In this document: piece by piece, positions 35,532 through 45,139 of the stretch
Layout: every line of letters starts with the position of its first letter
How positions within the stretch are numbered: position 1 is the first letter of the stretch
NCBI GenBank assembly: GCA_011364975.1
Contig: RDOE01000008.1
Location: forward strand, 1-63,703
DNA: 63,703 bases
Origin: Promethearchaeota archaeon
GTDB taxonomy: Archaea > Asgardarchaeota > Lokiarchaeia > Sigyniarchaeales > SOKP01
Direction: 5' to 3'
Notes under the pieces: model-generated
The model's input: the letters and a program-made list of their open reading frames with translations, nothing else
Database searches by the model: none
Told to the model about the DNA's origin: nothing
Translations under genes and position numbers: made by a program

Positions 35532-37517
35532 TCAAATCAAATGTAATGAAAATACTTTTACATCGACAATTTGGTTATTGTTGATTACGTAATATCTAAA
35601 ACCAGGTGGTGTAAACTTGAAAGTTGCAGAAATTGGCCCTAATGCTTGCGTTTGAAATACAAATGGTTTATTAACATCGAACCATATTTTCAAATCAAGA
35701 GGCTTTTTAAATTCATTGAATTTTTCTCTATAAATAGAAGTATATATTTCACAAGGAACTTCAATATAAAGGGGAAATATCCAAAACCCTAAATTAATCC
35801 ACTCAGTGTCTTTAGCTTCTTTTAATCTATATTCTTTTAAAGTGTGTGTATGGCCACATATTATTAAATCTACCTTCCTTTTGATAATTTTATCTGATCC
35901 GGTAAAAATTTTTAGAAGGGTACCCCAATTATACATGACGGTTTGATACTTTAGATTTAAGATTCGATCTAACCTTCCTGTTCCATCATAATTTTTTAAA
36001 TTTTCTTCATATAAATCCCACCACTCTAATTCACGATTCGTTATGTTTAGTTTTTTTTTATATTTTTTCCTTTTAGCACGACTCAAGTTAGGGGATACTG
36101 GTGGGGTGTGCATAACAACTATAATCCTTTTATCGTGTGATAATCTTATATAGTCCCTTAACAAATCTATTTGATAATCTTTAACTCCTTTGGTACTTGG
36201 GCCGCCTTTTAGTAAATCATGCAAATCTGCAATAGATTCGGGGCCAGTATCTAAAAAGATAAAGCTATATTGGTCACCAATATATAGATTATAATTTAGG
36301 TTTGGATTAAAGTATCTGAAATAATCTTTCAAATATCGCTCATTAGAATAAAGAGCTGTTAAATAATTAAAAAATTTAATATCATAATATCCTTTTATAT
36401 CATTACGAGTCATACCAAATATTTTACGAACTTCTCCAAAACGTATCCCATAGTGTTCTCTTCTATAATCATGATTACCAACTATAGTAAAAATTGGGAC
36501 TAAAATTTCATATTTATTGACGAATTCAGAGTTATTTTCTAAATATGGGGGTTTATTCAATCCTTTATTCAATCCAAGCAGAATATCTAAAACAACAAAG
36601 TAATTATTTTTATATTGATAATTCCCTCTGGCGATATTTGTATAATCTACTAAATCCCCTGTCATTAGAATAAAATCTAATTGTTTTTTTCCCGCTTTTT
36701 TATTTGCAAACTCTATAAATTTTCTTAATTGATAATTAAAATTGAATTTGCTTATCCTTAACTTTTCAAATTTTTCTTCTTGAAAGCCTTCCCTGAAGTC
36801 ATAATCTCTTGTCAAAACAATTTGATCAACTTTCTCAACTTTATTTTTCTTATGGCTAACCCTTCGAAGTTTCGCATTTACCTTCTCCTGAACGAAATTT
36901 AAGATAAAATCATTTCGTCTGGCAATATGTAAATCGGTAACGTGGATAAAGTTGAAATCTTCCCAATTTTTTTCAAAAATCGCAATACTGTGAAAATTTA
37001 TTTTATTTTCCATTTGATTTGGTATATCATGGACTATATCAAACAAAATAAATTCTCTTTCAGAATTTTTAATCAAATCTTCTATTTTATTCGGAGACTG
37101 AATTTGAAATTTAATCTCAAATAGTGAATTCCTCTCACCAAATACATTTTCTAAATCTAATAAGTTTTGTTTGATATCTGAAATAGTACAATTTTTCTCA
37201 TCTAAGGGAGTCGTTTTTTTTAGATTTGTCTGCTCCAGATGTAAAATCTCAAGAATTTGAAGAGGAATTAATTCACCTCGTCGTTCTTGAAAAGAGCCTT
37301 CACATTTTAACACAGGTTGAATAAAGATATTAAGATGAAAATATTCTAAAATTCTTTCAACTTCCATATGAGGTAAAGCGATAATTAATGCTTCGAAAAC
37401 TATATTTTTAATTAACCTATTGTTAGAATCTTTGTAATCTCTTAAATTTAATAAGATAGGTTGACCTAAATTTGGTTTTATAATTATTGGAAAATCTCCC
37501 TTATCTAATTTCATCAT
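35532..37517 (-). CDS. Large calcineurin-like metallophosphoesterase
   Basis: The 661-residue protein has the dimetal phosphoesterase core in residues about 190-610: VTDLHIARR, MTGDLVDYTN, VGNHDYRRE, VVMHTPP and CGHTHT. These are all six ligand groups. It is far longer than simple phosphodiesterases. About 190 N-terminal residues and about 60 C-terminal residues are unrecognised, and the C-terminus is beta-rich. A 60-residue Lys-rich insert lies between the first and second metal motifs. No signal peptide is present. Substrate is unknown. A neutral phospholipase or nucleotidase activity is only a possibility. Confidence 0.8.
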   Translation of the reverse strand: MMKLDKGDFPIIIKPNLGQPILLNLRDYKDSNNRLIKNIVFEALIIALPHMEVERILEYFHLNIFIQPVLKCEGSFQERRGELIPLQILEILHLEQTNLKKTTPLDEKNCTISDIKQNLLDLENVFGERNSLFEIKFQIQSPNKIEDLIKNSEREFILFDIVHDIPNQMENKINFHSIAIFEKNWEDFNFIHVTDLHIARRNDFILNFVQEKVNAKLRRVSHKKNKVEKVDQIVLTRDYDFREGFQEEKFEKLRISKFNFNYQLRKFIEFANKKAGKKQLDFILMTGDLVDYTNIARGNYQYKNNYFVVLDILLGLNKGLNKPPYLENNSEFVNKYEILVPIFTIVGNHDYRREHYGIRFGEVRKIFGMTRNDIKGYYDIKFFNYLTALYSNERYLKDYFRYFNPNLNYNLYIGDQYSFIFLDTGPESIADLHDLLKGGPSTKGVKDYQIDLLRDYIRLSHDKRIIVVMHTPPVSPNLSRAKRKKYKKKLNITNRELEWWDLYEENLKNYDGTGRLDRILNLKYQTVMYNWGTLLKIFTGSDKIIKRKVDLIICGHTHTLKEYRLKEAKDTEWINLGFWIFPLYIEVPCEIYTSIYREKFNEFKKPLDLKIWFDVNKPFVFQTQALGPISATFKFTPPGFRYYVINNNQIVDVKVFSLHLI

Positions 37518-37637
37518 AGTTTTATATTAAATTATGAGTGTAAAATTAACTTATTATTACTTATATGATTTTTTAAGTTAAATTACTTTATTTTTAATAA
37601 AAGAAATTAACTAAAATTTAAAAAAGAGGATACGTTC

Positions 37638-39107
37638 ATGGAAAAACTTTATCAACCCGATTTTAGCTCGATCTTTGGCAAAAGATTTTGCAATGCATTT
37701 GTTTATGGCCAAATAGATAGCTTGATTTGGCCAATATTCAACGAAATTAAAAGATCACAAAATTTACAAAATTTATTAGCTCTTAAGGATCAAAATGAAA
37801 GCCCAAGGTTTTATTATAGAAAAATTAACCTTGAGGATCATAGAGTTGAGTTATATAGTTCAAATATGTCTTACGGATTAATTCAAGCTATGGATTTAGG
37901 AAGGAAATATGGAATATGTAATCAAGACGTAATCTCTGTTATAGAATTGAATCCTGGGTTGTATAAAGGGATATTTTCATTTAATTTAAGGAAGGACCAC
38001 ATCTCTGAGCTAGAAGAACTTGAAAAGAAAAACCAAATTGCGGGAATAGTTGTATATCCTTCATTTATCCAAGAAGATCTTACCGATAAGAGCAACATAA
38101 ACCTAAACGAGCTCTTAGAATATTGTAAAAACAAGGAGTTTTTTGTAAAAATTGATCTAGGTAATATAAATTTACCCGAAAACGATCCTAGTTTTACTAA
38201 TTATGATAAATTAAAATTATTGTTATCACGAGAATCAGAAATAACTTTTATTTTAAGCGGAATTGATTTCATTGGGAATTTTTTTCCTTATTATGAATTA
38301 GTTAAACTTTATCGTAATCTTTGGATTGAGATAGATCCTCGTAGTTTAGGTGGGATGACTCCAAAAAATTTATTTAATAGGTTATTTCAAATTCCGGGAT
38401 TTATACAAAATACATGGAATAGAATAACCATAGGGAGCGCAACCCCAACTCTAGAAATATCTCAGATGTATCGCGGATTTATTGAATCTTCTGAAGAATT
38501 AAAATTTGCGCAGAAAAATCTCTTACGAATCTGGAGTTTCAGAAATCTTAATAGAAATAAATCAGCTATTTTCGCTCCAAAAGAAGATCCGGAAACTTTT
38601 TTCCCTACAAAAAAGGTTTCAAAAGTTAAGGTGGTTGAATCTCATGATGAAATTAATATAAATTTTAAAATTACACTAAGGAGTTTTTCAATTACTCAAG
38701 TTTTATCTATTACAGAAATAATTAAACAAACTTTTAATAAATTGATGGAAGAATATCCTGAAATGAAGAATGGAATATTACTTATTAGGTCTTATCATAC
38801 AACGACATCTTTAATTATCAATGAACATGAATTTGGTAATTATTTAGATTTACATTATCAATTTGCTGAACTTTCTAACCAGGATTCGGCTCAGAGTTTG
38901 CATACAGTAAATGCAATAGAGAATAGAGCGGACTTTAACCATTTCGATCATTTAATTGCATCTAACTATGGTTCGAAACAAATATTAATACCGATATTTG
39001 AAAGACAGTTAGAAATAGGAAGTAGAGAAAATTTTTACATCTTAGTAACCTTTGGTCCACGTTCTATTTCCATGCTTTTTGACTTTAAATTATACAAGGA
39101 AATTTAG
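37638..39107 (+). CDS. Amidohydrolase-like TIM-barrel domain fused to YjbQ/UPF0047 domain
   Basis: The 489-residue protein is a fusion. Residues about 60-310 read like a TIM-barrel amidohydrolase-2 protein (AGIVVYPSF, VKIDLGN, LSGIDFIGN, IEIDPRS, ITIGSATP), although a full metal-binding His set is not seen. Residues about 345-489 are a YjbQ (UPF0047) domain: IRSYHTTTSLIINE, the acidic HYQFAEL region, SKQILIPIFERQLEIGSRE and FGPRSIS. YjbQ proteins are linked to thiamine-phosphate-synthase-like activity. The normally strong HTT motif is intact. GAGGA sits upstream of the ATG. The fused chemistry is unknown. Confidence 0.75.
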   Translation: MEKLYQPDFSSIFGKRFCNAFVYGQIDSLIWPIFNEIKRSQNLQNLLALKDQNESPRFYYRKINLEDHRVELYSSNMSYGLIQAMDLGRKYGICNQDVISVIELNPGLYKGIFSFNLRKDHISELEELEKKNQIAGIVVYPSFIQEDLTDKSNINLNELLEYCKNKEFFVKIDLGNINLPENDPSFTNYDKLKLLLSRESEITFILSGIDFIGNFFPYYELVKLYRNLWIEIDPRSLGGMTPKNLFNRLFQIPGFIQNTWNRITIGSATPTLEISQMYRGFIESSEELKFAQKNLLRIWSFRNLNRNKSAIFAPKEDPETFFPTKKVSKVKVVESHDEININFKITLRSFSITQVLSITEIIKQTFNKLMEEYPEMKNGILLIRSYHTTTSLIINEHEFGNYLDLHYQFAELSNQDSAQSLHTVNAIENRADFNHFDHLIASNYGSKQILIPIFERQLEIGSRENFYILVTFGPRSISMLFDFKLYKEI

Positions 39108-39278
39108 TTTTTCAAAGGTTTTAATGAGTTCTATAAAATTATCAGGAGAGCATATCCATGTCCTATAAGAGTTAAGTCTTAAGATAATCCTTTTTAAATT
39201 TATTTCTTCCTTTAAATAATTAACATTTCCAAAAGAAAGCTCTAAAATGAGGATATTATCGCCCCAGATAAAATTCAT
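39090..39278 (-). CDS. Possible small 62-residue protein
   Basis: This is a short minus-strand frame that overlaps the end of the YjbQ-fusion gene by 18 nt. The product (MNFIWGDNILILELSFGNV...) has normal composition but no recognised motif. Support comes from a TATA box (TTTATATG on the minus strand, 39301-39308) centred about 26 nt before its ATG, the leaderless spacing seen at other genes here. It could equally be a relic or chance frame. Confidence 0.35.
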   Translation of the reverse strand: MNFIWGDNILILELSFGNVNYLKEEINLKRIILRLNSYRTWICSPDNFIELIKTFEKLNFLV

Positions 39279-39300
39279 AAAAATCGGTAATAAAGTTAAT

Positions 39301-39308
39301 CATATAAA
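39301..39308 (-). promoter_or_regulatory. TATA box for the 62-residue frame
   Basis: On the minus strand TTTATATG is centred about 26 nt before the ATG at 39278, which fits leaderless archaeal initiation. It is the main argument that the small frame is expressed. Confidence 0.3.
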
Positions 39309-39560
39309 AATTTAACGTATCTTTTATTTGCGAAAAATTCTTCTTAAAAAATGAAGTCAAAAGTTTAAATAGTAAAAATGAGTATATTTTATAAAGAAAT
39401 GATTCATGATGAATAAGATGACTGATTATTTAAATCAACATCTATTTAAACAAATTAGAGTGAATTGTTTTAAATTCTATAAAATCTAAAAAACCTTAAT
39501 TCTAATTCTTCTTTTAAATAAATATAAATTAAAACTTTTAATCCAAAAATAAACTGCAAA

Positions 39561-41024
39561 ATGTCAGAACATCTAAAAGATGATGATAAACAGGAAAAAA
39601 CTGAGAGTAAATCAGAAAAAGATTTAGAGAGAGTAGATAAGGAATTTCTCTCTAAGGCAAAGGATTCAAGAGATTTAATTGACAAGAATTTAAGAACATT
39701 TGAAAACAGTATTGAAAATATCTCAGATACAATAAAAAATGGAGAAATAACTGAAGGAGTTGGGGAAGAAACAAAAAGAGTAGAAGAAATTAGTGAAGAA
39801 ATTAGAATTGCTAAGGAAAAATTTGAAGCTATTCAAAAAAGAGTCGATGATAAAGAAGAATATTTAGCAGCACTCGAAGAAACAATTAAGGCTTTAGAGG
39901 ATAGATATAATCGTAAGAATGAAGAGATGCAGAATCTTGAACAGAGATTAGAAATTGTAAAAGAAAGTAAAGCAAATTTAGACGAAGAATACAAAGAATT
40001 AATAAAAAATAATGAACAATTGGTTAAAACTTATGAAACAAGACAAGTAGATCTCATAGTATTGACTGATAGTGTTAAAGAAAAAGTAACCACTCAAGAT
40101 GAATTGCGTAACAAAATAACCAAGCTTAATCAGGAAATTAATGAAAAAGCGGATGAAATTGAAAGCCACAAAGAAGAATTAGAAGCCCTAGAAAAGAAGA
40201 TCAAAAGTCTATCGGCTGAAAATGAAACCCTAAAGGTATCTATTGGTAAAAATAAATTTGAGCTTGAACATACTAATAAAGAAATAGAAGTAAAAGAAGA
40301 AGAGAAGAAATTATTAACAGATCAGTTAGCTAAAAAAGAAAGTAGAATAAAGCAAATTGAACAACAAATTGAAGATTATAAACAAGGATTTCCAGAAATG
40401 GAAAAACAAAGACAAACTTATGAAGAATTACTTGCAAAATATAAAGTACAACTCTCAGAAAAGCAACAACAAATGATTGACATGGAATCAAAAATGCAGA
40501 AATTGAATGATGAGGTTATTTCTATAAATGAACAACTGACAAAAAAGAAGGAACTTATTGAAGCTAGTGATACAAGATTAAATGAAATTAAACGAGATAT
40601 AGAAACATCTAATACGGAGTATTTAGAAAGAGAAGAACGTCTGAGTTCAATTAAAGAAAAATTAGAAGATATGCAAGAAGAACATGAAAAGCTAATTAGA
40701 GCAAAAGAAGTGATAGAAAAAAGTACCAATGATTCTAAGGGAATACTTCAAAAACTAAAAGCAGAATTAGAAAATCAGGAAGAGGAAATTAGAGATAAAG
40801 AAAGTAGAATTCATCGTTTAGAATTTTTATCTTTGGTATATAGGTTATCAAAATTCTTTGGTGGTATATTAATCGGTGCTGGCATCTTTATTGTAATTCT
40901 TGCTTTACTTGGTTTATCTGGAGCTATCAATTTTAGTGATTTGGATTTATTATTTTTTATAATATTAGTTATTTCTGGTGGACTAGCAATAGGGTCCGGC
41001 ATATTCCATTTGGAGAAATCCTGA
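39561..41024 (+). CDS. Long coiled-coil protein with C-terminal membrane hairpin
   Basis: The 487-residue protein is a nearly continuous heptad coiled coil from about residue 60 to 410, rich in Glu, Lys and Gln. Two membrane helices end the chain (about 425-447 and 457-478), with a short tail after them. The topology gives a rod of roughly 50 nm projecting from the membrane if the helix is unbroken (inference from about 350 residues at 0.15 nm each). Such tail-anchored rods resemble tethers or membrane-shaping proteins. The next gene is an amino-acid permease 53 nt downstream. Confidence 0.8.
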   Translation: MSEHLKDDDKQEKTESKSEKDLERVDKEFLSKAKDSRDLIDKNLRTFENSIENISDTIKNGEITEGVGEETKRVEEISEEIRIAKEKFEAIQKRVDDKEEYLAALEETIKALEDRYNRKNEEMQNLEQRLEIVKESKANLDEEYKELIKNNEQLVKTYETRQVDLIVLTDSVKEKVTTQDELRNKITKLNQEINEKADEIESHKEELEALEKKIKSLSAENETLKVSIGKNKFELEHTNKEIEVKEEEKKLLTDQLAKKESRIKQIEQQIEDYKQGFPEMEKQRQTYEELLAKYKVQLSEKQQQMIDMESKMQKLNDEVISINEQLTKKKELIEASDTRLNEIKRDIETSNTEYLEREERLSSIKEKLEDMQEEHEKLIRAKEVIEKSTNDSKGILQKLKAELENQEEEIRDKESRIHRLEFLSLVYRLSKFFGGILIGAGIFIVILALLGLSGAINFSDLDLLFFIILVISGGLAIGSGIFHLEKS

Positions 41025-41077
41025 ATTTTCCAATTATTATCTTTCTCATTTAAATCAACAAAATTAAATGATAAAAA

Positions 41078-42964
41078 TTGAATGAAATTAAATCCACCGA
41101 CCTTGTACCAGAAAGAACTCTAAAACTTTATCAAGGTGTTGTATATGGGATTGGTTGTGGAATTGGTGGCTCTATATTTGTTTTATTAGGTACTGGTATA
41201 GATATTGCACAATCTGGGGTACTTTTAAGTTTATTACTGGGTGGTTTATTAATTTTTTTTACAGGTCTTAACTACGCAGAATTGTCTACTAGTTTACCGA
41301 TTGCTGGAGGAGCATATAATTTTACAAAACAAGGAATAGGCGGTTTTTTAGCGTTCATTATTGGATTTTTTTTATGGATTGCAAATACCGCTGCATGTTC
41401 TTTTTCAGCACAAATTTTTGCGCTAGTAATTGATGAAATATTTAGAAAGTTCGGCATTTTTATGCCTAACATTGTTATAATTTTAATTACGATACTCCCT
41501 ATCCTTCTAATAAGTATTGTGTTTTTTAGAACTCAGAAAATTGCTACGAAAACTCTTCTTATTTTAACTTTTATACTTCTTGGGATGTTTGCTCTTTTTA
41601 TCATATCAGGCTTTTTTATTGCTCAATTTACTAACCCTTTGAACTTTAATCCTAATTATTTAGTAAGTGAAATAAATTTTTTTGGAGTAATCCCAGGATT
41701 TCTCCTTCTGTTCATATTTTTTACTTCCATCACATCAAATTTAGCTTATCTAAATGCTGATTTAAAAAATCCTTCAAAAAATATACCAAAAGTAAATATT
41801 TATGCAATTTTAATAACTTTATTGATTTATCTCTCCGTAGCATCGGTTGTTCTAATTAATATTGGCACTAATCCCTCTGGTTTAACTGGTAGTACATTAT
41901 TATTAGCGTATGTCCTTGAAAATGTTCTTGGCCCGTTTGGATTTTATTTTATGGTAATTGCTACAATTATTTCGACATTTATTGCAATTAATGCTGGTTT
42001 GGGATCAGCTGTAAGCGTTATAGCTGCTTTAGCTAGGGATCGTTATGTGCCAAAAAGTATTAGAGAAATAAAGAGAAGAGAAGATATGCCAACGATAGCA
42101 CTTTTCATTACAGCATTCTTATCTATAACCATTTCTATTTTTGCAGGTATTGGTCTTACTGCTGAAACCATAAATTTGATTTATTTCATTGGATTAGCTT
42201 TTGTTAATTACGCAGCTGTTAAACTCAGACATAAAAGAAAAGAGTTAGATCGTCCGTTTAAAGCTCCTTTCTTTCCCATTTTACCTCTATTTATTTTTGT
42301 ATGTTTCTTATTGTTCGCTTTTATTTTAGGGGTAATCTATTCATTTGGAGCGTTGATTCTAGGTCTAATTATTTCTGCTATTGGCTTCACTTATTATTTG
42401 TTAACAATTGCTGATAAACCATCAAAAGGTTTGACTCTTGCTGGAATTAAGTTTTTTCTTGTAGTAATTATTGGAATCTTTGTTTACATTATAAATAATT
42501 TTTCTGCTGTTGGTTATGACATAATCTTGATTAATAGAATCATAATTGGAATCGCTTTATTTACTTTTGGAACAGTCATTCTTGATTTGATCCCTTTAAG
42601 AGAATTGACATATTTTTTTATAAAAAAAATGGACAAAAATAATGTTGCTATTAATTTAGGAAGTGCAAAAATTATTGCATTGAGCAAAAAGCGTATTAGA
42701 ATTATTCATATAATTAACCTTCTCATCTCATTTATTCAATTTCTTTCGGTAGTAATCATTTTTTATATTTCTTTACTATTCTTGAATAATTACTTATCAA
42801 TTGACACTTTAACAATCTTAATAGGATCTAGAATAATTTTAATAGAAAGTAATATTGCGAATCTTCTTTTCATAGTAACTATTGGATTTTTTGGGATAAT
42901 TCTATTCTTTAGCGGGTTTTTATTTTGGCATCGAAATAAAGAATTAAAATCAATAGGGATTTAA
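41078..42964 (+). CDS. APC-superfamily amino-acid permease
   Basis: The 628-residue transporter opens with GIGCGIGGSIFVLLGTG, the unwound first helix of APC amino-acid permeases. It continues with ELSTSLPIAGGAYNF in helix 2-3. About twelve core helices (to residue 440) are followed by about three extra helices in the C-terminal 180 residues, more than in simple permeases. PFKAPFFPILPL marks the usual cytosolic loop before helix 11. Substrate is not predictable. The start is TTG with no closer ATG in frame. Confidence 0.88.
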   Translation: MNEIKSTDLVPERTLKLYQGVVYGIGCGIGGSIFVLLGTGIDIAQSGVLLSLLLGGLLIFFTGLNYAELSTSLPIAGGAYNFTKQGIGGFLAFIIGFFLWIANTAACSFSAQIFALVIDEIFRKFGIFMPNIVIILITILPILLISIVFFRTQKIATKTLLILTFILLGMFALFIISGFFIAQFTNPLNFNPNYLVSEINFFGVIPGFLLLFIFFTSITSNLAYLNADLKNPSKNIPKVNIYAILITLLIYLSVASVVLINIGTNPSGLTGSTLLLAYVLENVLGPFGFYFMVIATIISTFIAINAGLGSAVSVIAALARDRYVPKSIREIKRREDMPTIALFITAFLSITISIFAGIGLTAETINLIYFIGLAFVNYAAVKLRHKRKELDRPFKAPFFPILPLFIFVCFLLFAFILGVIYSFGALILGLIISAIGFTYYLLTIADKPSKGLTLAGIKFFLVVIIGIFVYIINNFSAVGYDIILINRIIIGIALFTFGTVILDLIPLRELTYFFIKKMDKNNVAINLGSAKIIALSKKRIRIIHIINLLISFIQFLSVVIIFYISLLFLNNYLSIDTLTILIGSRIILIESNIANLLFIVTIGFFGIILFFSGFLFWHRNKELKSIGI

Positions 42965-43020
42965 CATAAAACTACATAGAATTTATGAATTAAATAAATT
43001 TTATTACAATACCCAAATTG

Positions 43021-43761
43021 ATGAATATTTCTAAAGTAAATCTCCATGTACATTCAAATTTCTCAGATGGGCGAAATAGTATTGAACAAATTGTAAAGAG
43101 AGCTATACAATTAGAAATGGAATTTATATGTATTACAGATCACTTCTCAAATTCTTGGAAGTCGAATACAATTCCAACTCTTAATACTCTTGAAAAAATA
43201 GAATTATATCTTAAAAATATTTCCAATTCTAATCGATCCCTTATTGAGAAAAAAGATAAATTGAGAGTGTTAAAGGGTATAGAAATTGATATTAGTAGTG
43301 ATATTGATTACATTACTAAATTAGTAAATCCAATGAAATTTGACTTAATCTTATTTGAATACCTTGAAAATTTTGAAGGAATTGCATTTATCTCTAATTT
43401 AATTGACGATTGGAGATACTTTTTACCTCAAAATAAAACTTTTCCACAATTGGGATTAGCTCATTTTGATCCTAAATTATTTTTTTATAGTAATTTTAAT
43501 CCTTTAATTCAATTTATGATGGAGTATAATATATTCTATGAGTTCAATTCAAGTTATCCACATTCATACTCTTTAGAATATCAATCTTTTTTTCAAAAGT
43601 TAAAAGAAAGAAACATTCAGTTCTCAATAGGTTCTGATAGTCATGAGTTGGAGAGCCTATTAGAAATTGAAACTCCTTTAAGAATGATAGAGCATTATAA
43701 TCTCCAAGATAATTATCAAATTCTCTTAGAAAAGCTAAAAAAAATTCCTTTAAAATATTAA
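43021..43761 (+). CDS. PHP-domain phosphoesterase
   Basis: The 246-residue protein shows PHP metal motifs in order: NLHVHSNFSDG near the N-terminus, ITDHFS, GIEIDI, LAHFDPK and SDSHE. These match histidinol-phosphatase-like PHP enzymes in length and motif spacing. No his-operon gene is adjacent, so histidinol phosphatase is only one option; a nucleotide or sugar phosphate is equally possible. I chose ATG 43021 over the in-frame TTG three bases earlier. Convergent with the next gene, 6 nt between stops. Confidence 0.85.
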   Translation: MNISKVNLHVHSNFSDGRNSIEQIVKRAIQLEMEFICITDHFSNSWKSNTIPTLNTLEKIELYLKNISNSNRSLIEKKDKLRVLKGIEIDISSDIDYITKLVNPMKFDLILFEYLENFEGIAFISNLIDDWRYFLPQNKTFPQLGLAHFDPKLFFYSNFNPLIQFMMEYNIFYEFNSSYPHSYSLEYQSFFQKLKERNIQFSIGSDSHELESLLEIETPLRMIEHYNLQDNYQILLEKLKKIPLKY

Positions 43762-43767
43762 ACTCGT

Positions 43768-44160
43768 TCATTGATTTATTCTGTTTAGATATTCAATGTA
43801 ATATTTAAAACTTTTCTCATAGATTATATCTACTAACGTTTCTCCTTCTTTTTTTGGAGAACAAAGTAAGTCTTTCATATAATCTTTACCTAAATTAAAA
43901 ACTTGTTTCACCGCCATAATTTTTTGTGCTTTACTCATTTTAATTATCTCTGATATGGCTTTATTATTCCTATTTTGCCATTCTTTTAATGCTCTCCAAA
44001 TTGTTCCCTTCAATACTAAGATGGGTACTTCAATTTCCCGACTTATAAGATTCGATAACTCGTTAATTAATTTTAATTGTTCAGGTCGAATTTGAACCTT
44101 AATATAATCTAATTCAAGTGTTGAAATTGCCTTCTTTTCAAAACTCAACGAAAATGTCAA
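43768..44160 (-). CDS. Conserved-looking 130-residue helical protein, unknown function
   Basis: I do not recognise the family. The product is mainly helical: VQIRPEQLKLINELSNLISREIEVPI, then KGTIWRALKEWQNR, which reads like a helix-turn-helix or ribbon-helix-helix unit, then basic amphipathic helices. TTG 44160 is preceded by TTGAGGAAA, a good ribosome-binding site. A DNA-binding role is possible but unproven. It stands alone, convergent with the PHP gene. Confidence 0.6.
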   Translation of the reverse strand: MTFSLSFEKKAISTLELDYIKVQIRPEQLKLINELSNLISREIEVPILVLKGTIWRALKEWQNRNNKAISEIIKMSKAQKIMAVKQVFNLGKDYMKDLLCSPKKEGETLVDIIYEKSFKYYIEYLNRINQ

Positions 44161-44369
44161 AATTTCCTCAACCTAGTTACTTCAATTAATACTTAGCTGG
44201 CAATATATATAAATATTAAATTATTTCGAATGTCCAATAAGATGTATATAAAGGAATTATATAAACCGCATTAAAATTGGTTCTTTATGTTATTAAATTA
44301 AATTAAGCAAGTAAAAGAAAAAATTCAACAGCAAATATCTTTTTATTTACAAATAATTTTTTTTATTGT

Positions 44370-45125
44370 ATGGACCTTGAAGAAAAGATTGAACTTGCTT
44401 CTAAATGGATTTATGAATCTAAAAATCTAGTTGTGTTTACAGGTGCAGGGATTTCAACTGAAAGTGGCTTGCCAGATTATAGAGGACCTGATGGTGTATG
44501 GACAAGAAGAGATAAAGGGTTACCACCTCCAAAATCACCTCCATGGGAGTTAGTTAAACCTAATAACGGTCACTTTGCTTTAGTAGAGTTATTGAAATTA
44601 GGGAAGCTTGATTATTTAATATCACAAAATGTAGATGGCCTTCACGCAAAATCTGGTATTCCATTCGATAAACTGAGTGAATTACACGGTAACATGTATT
44701 TCATGAAATGTTTAAATTGCGGTAAAAAATTTACTTTTGAAGAAGCAGGTTGGGATAAAAAAAAATGGGGCCCAGGATATAGAACTAACTCTGAAAAAAA
44801 AGGGCAACCTAAATGCCAAAATTGTGGTGGTAGATTAATTTCCAGTATCGTAAATTTCGGAGATCCCCTCCCTATGGATGAATTAGATGAAGCAATTCAA
44901 AGATCTCAATCAGCAGATGTTTTTTTTGTGATAGGATCATCCTTGGTCGTAACTCCTGCAGCAAATATGCCCGGTATTGCATATAGAAGCGGATCAAAGT
45001 TGATAATCTTAAATGCTGGAGAAACACCTTATGATGATGTAGCAGATTTAAGATTTTTTGATCAAATTGGAGATGTATTACCTTCCATTATTAATAAAGT
45101 TAAGGAACTAATAGCAGAAAATTAA
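44370..45125 (+). CDS. Sirtuin (NAD-dependent deacylase), SIRT6/7-like class
   Basis: The 251-residue enzyme has GAGIS (residues 25-29), QNVDGLH, the catalytic His106 in ELHGN, zinc Cys114/117 and 149/152, and IGSSLVVTPA for NAD ribose. The early DYRGPDGVW motif (about 36-44) is the signature of SIRT6/7-type class IV enzymes (FRGPxGVWT) rather than of bacterial or Alba-acting archaeal Sir2 (class III/U). Class IV proteins are mainly eukaryotic. Substrates may be acyl-lysine on chromatin or metabolic enzymes. It is followed by an alpha/alpha-toroid gene 14 nt later, probably cotranscribed. Confidence 0.92.
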   Translation: MDLEEKIELASKWIYESKNLVVFTGAGISTESGLPDYRGPDGVWTRRDKGLPPPKSPPWELVKPNNGHFALVELLKLGKLDYLISQNVDGLHAKSGIPFDKLSELHGNMYFMKCLNCGKKFTFEEAGWDKKKWGPGYRTNSEKKGQPKCQNCGGRLISSIVNFGDPLPMDELDEAIQRSQSADVFFVIGSSLVVTPAANMPGIAYRSGSKLIILNAGETPYDDVADLRFFDQIGDVLPSIINKVKELIAEN

Positions 45126-45139
45126 AAATCAAAATCAAT

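Noticed and set aside
39406..39425. C/D-box-like ATGATGA followed by CTGA
   Set aside because: Spacing of 9-10 nt is short for a guide, and no second C' or D box pair is found, so a C/D sRNA is not supported.
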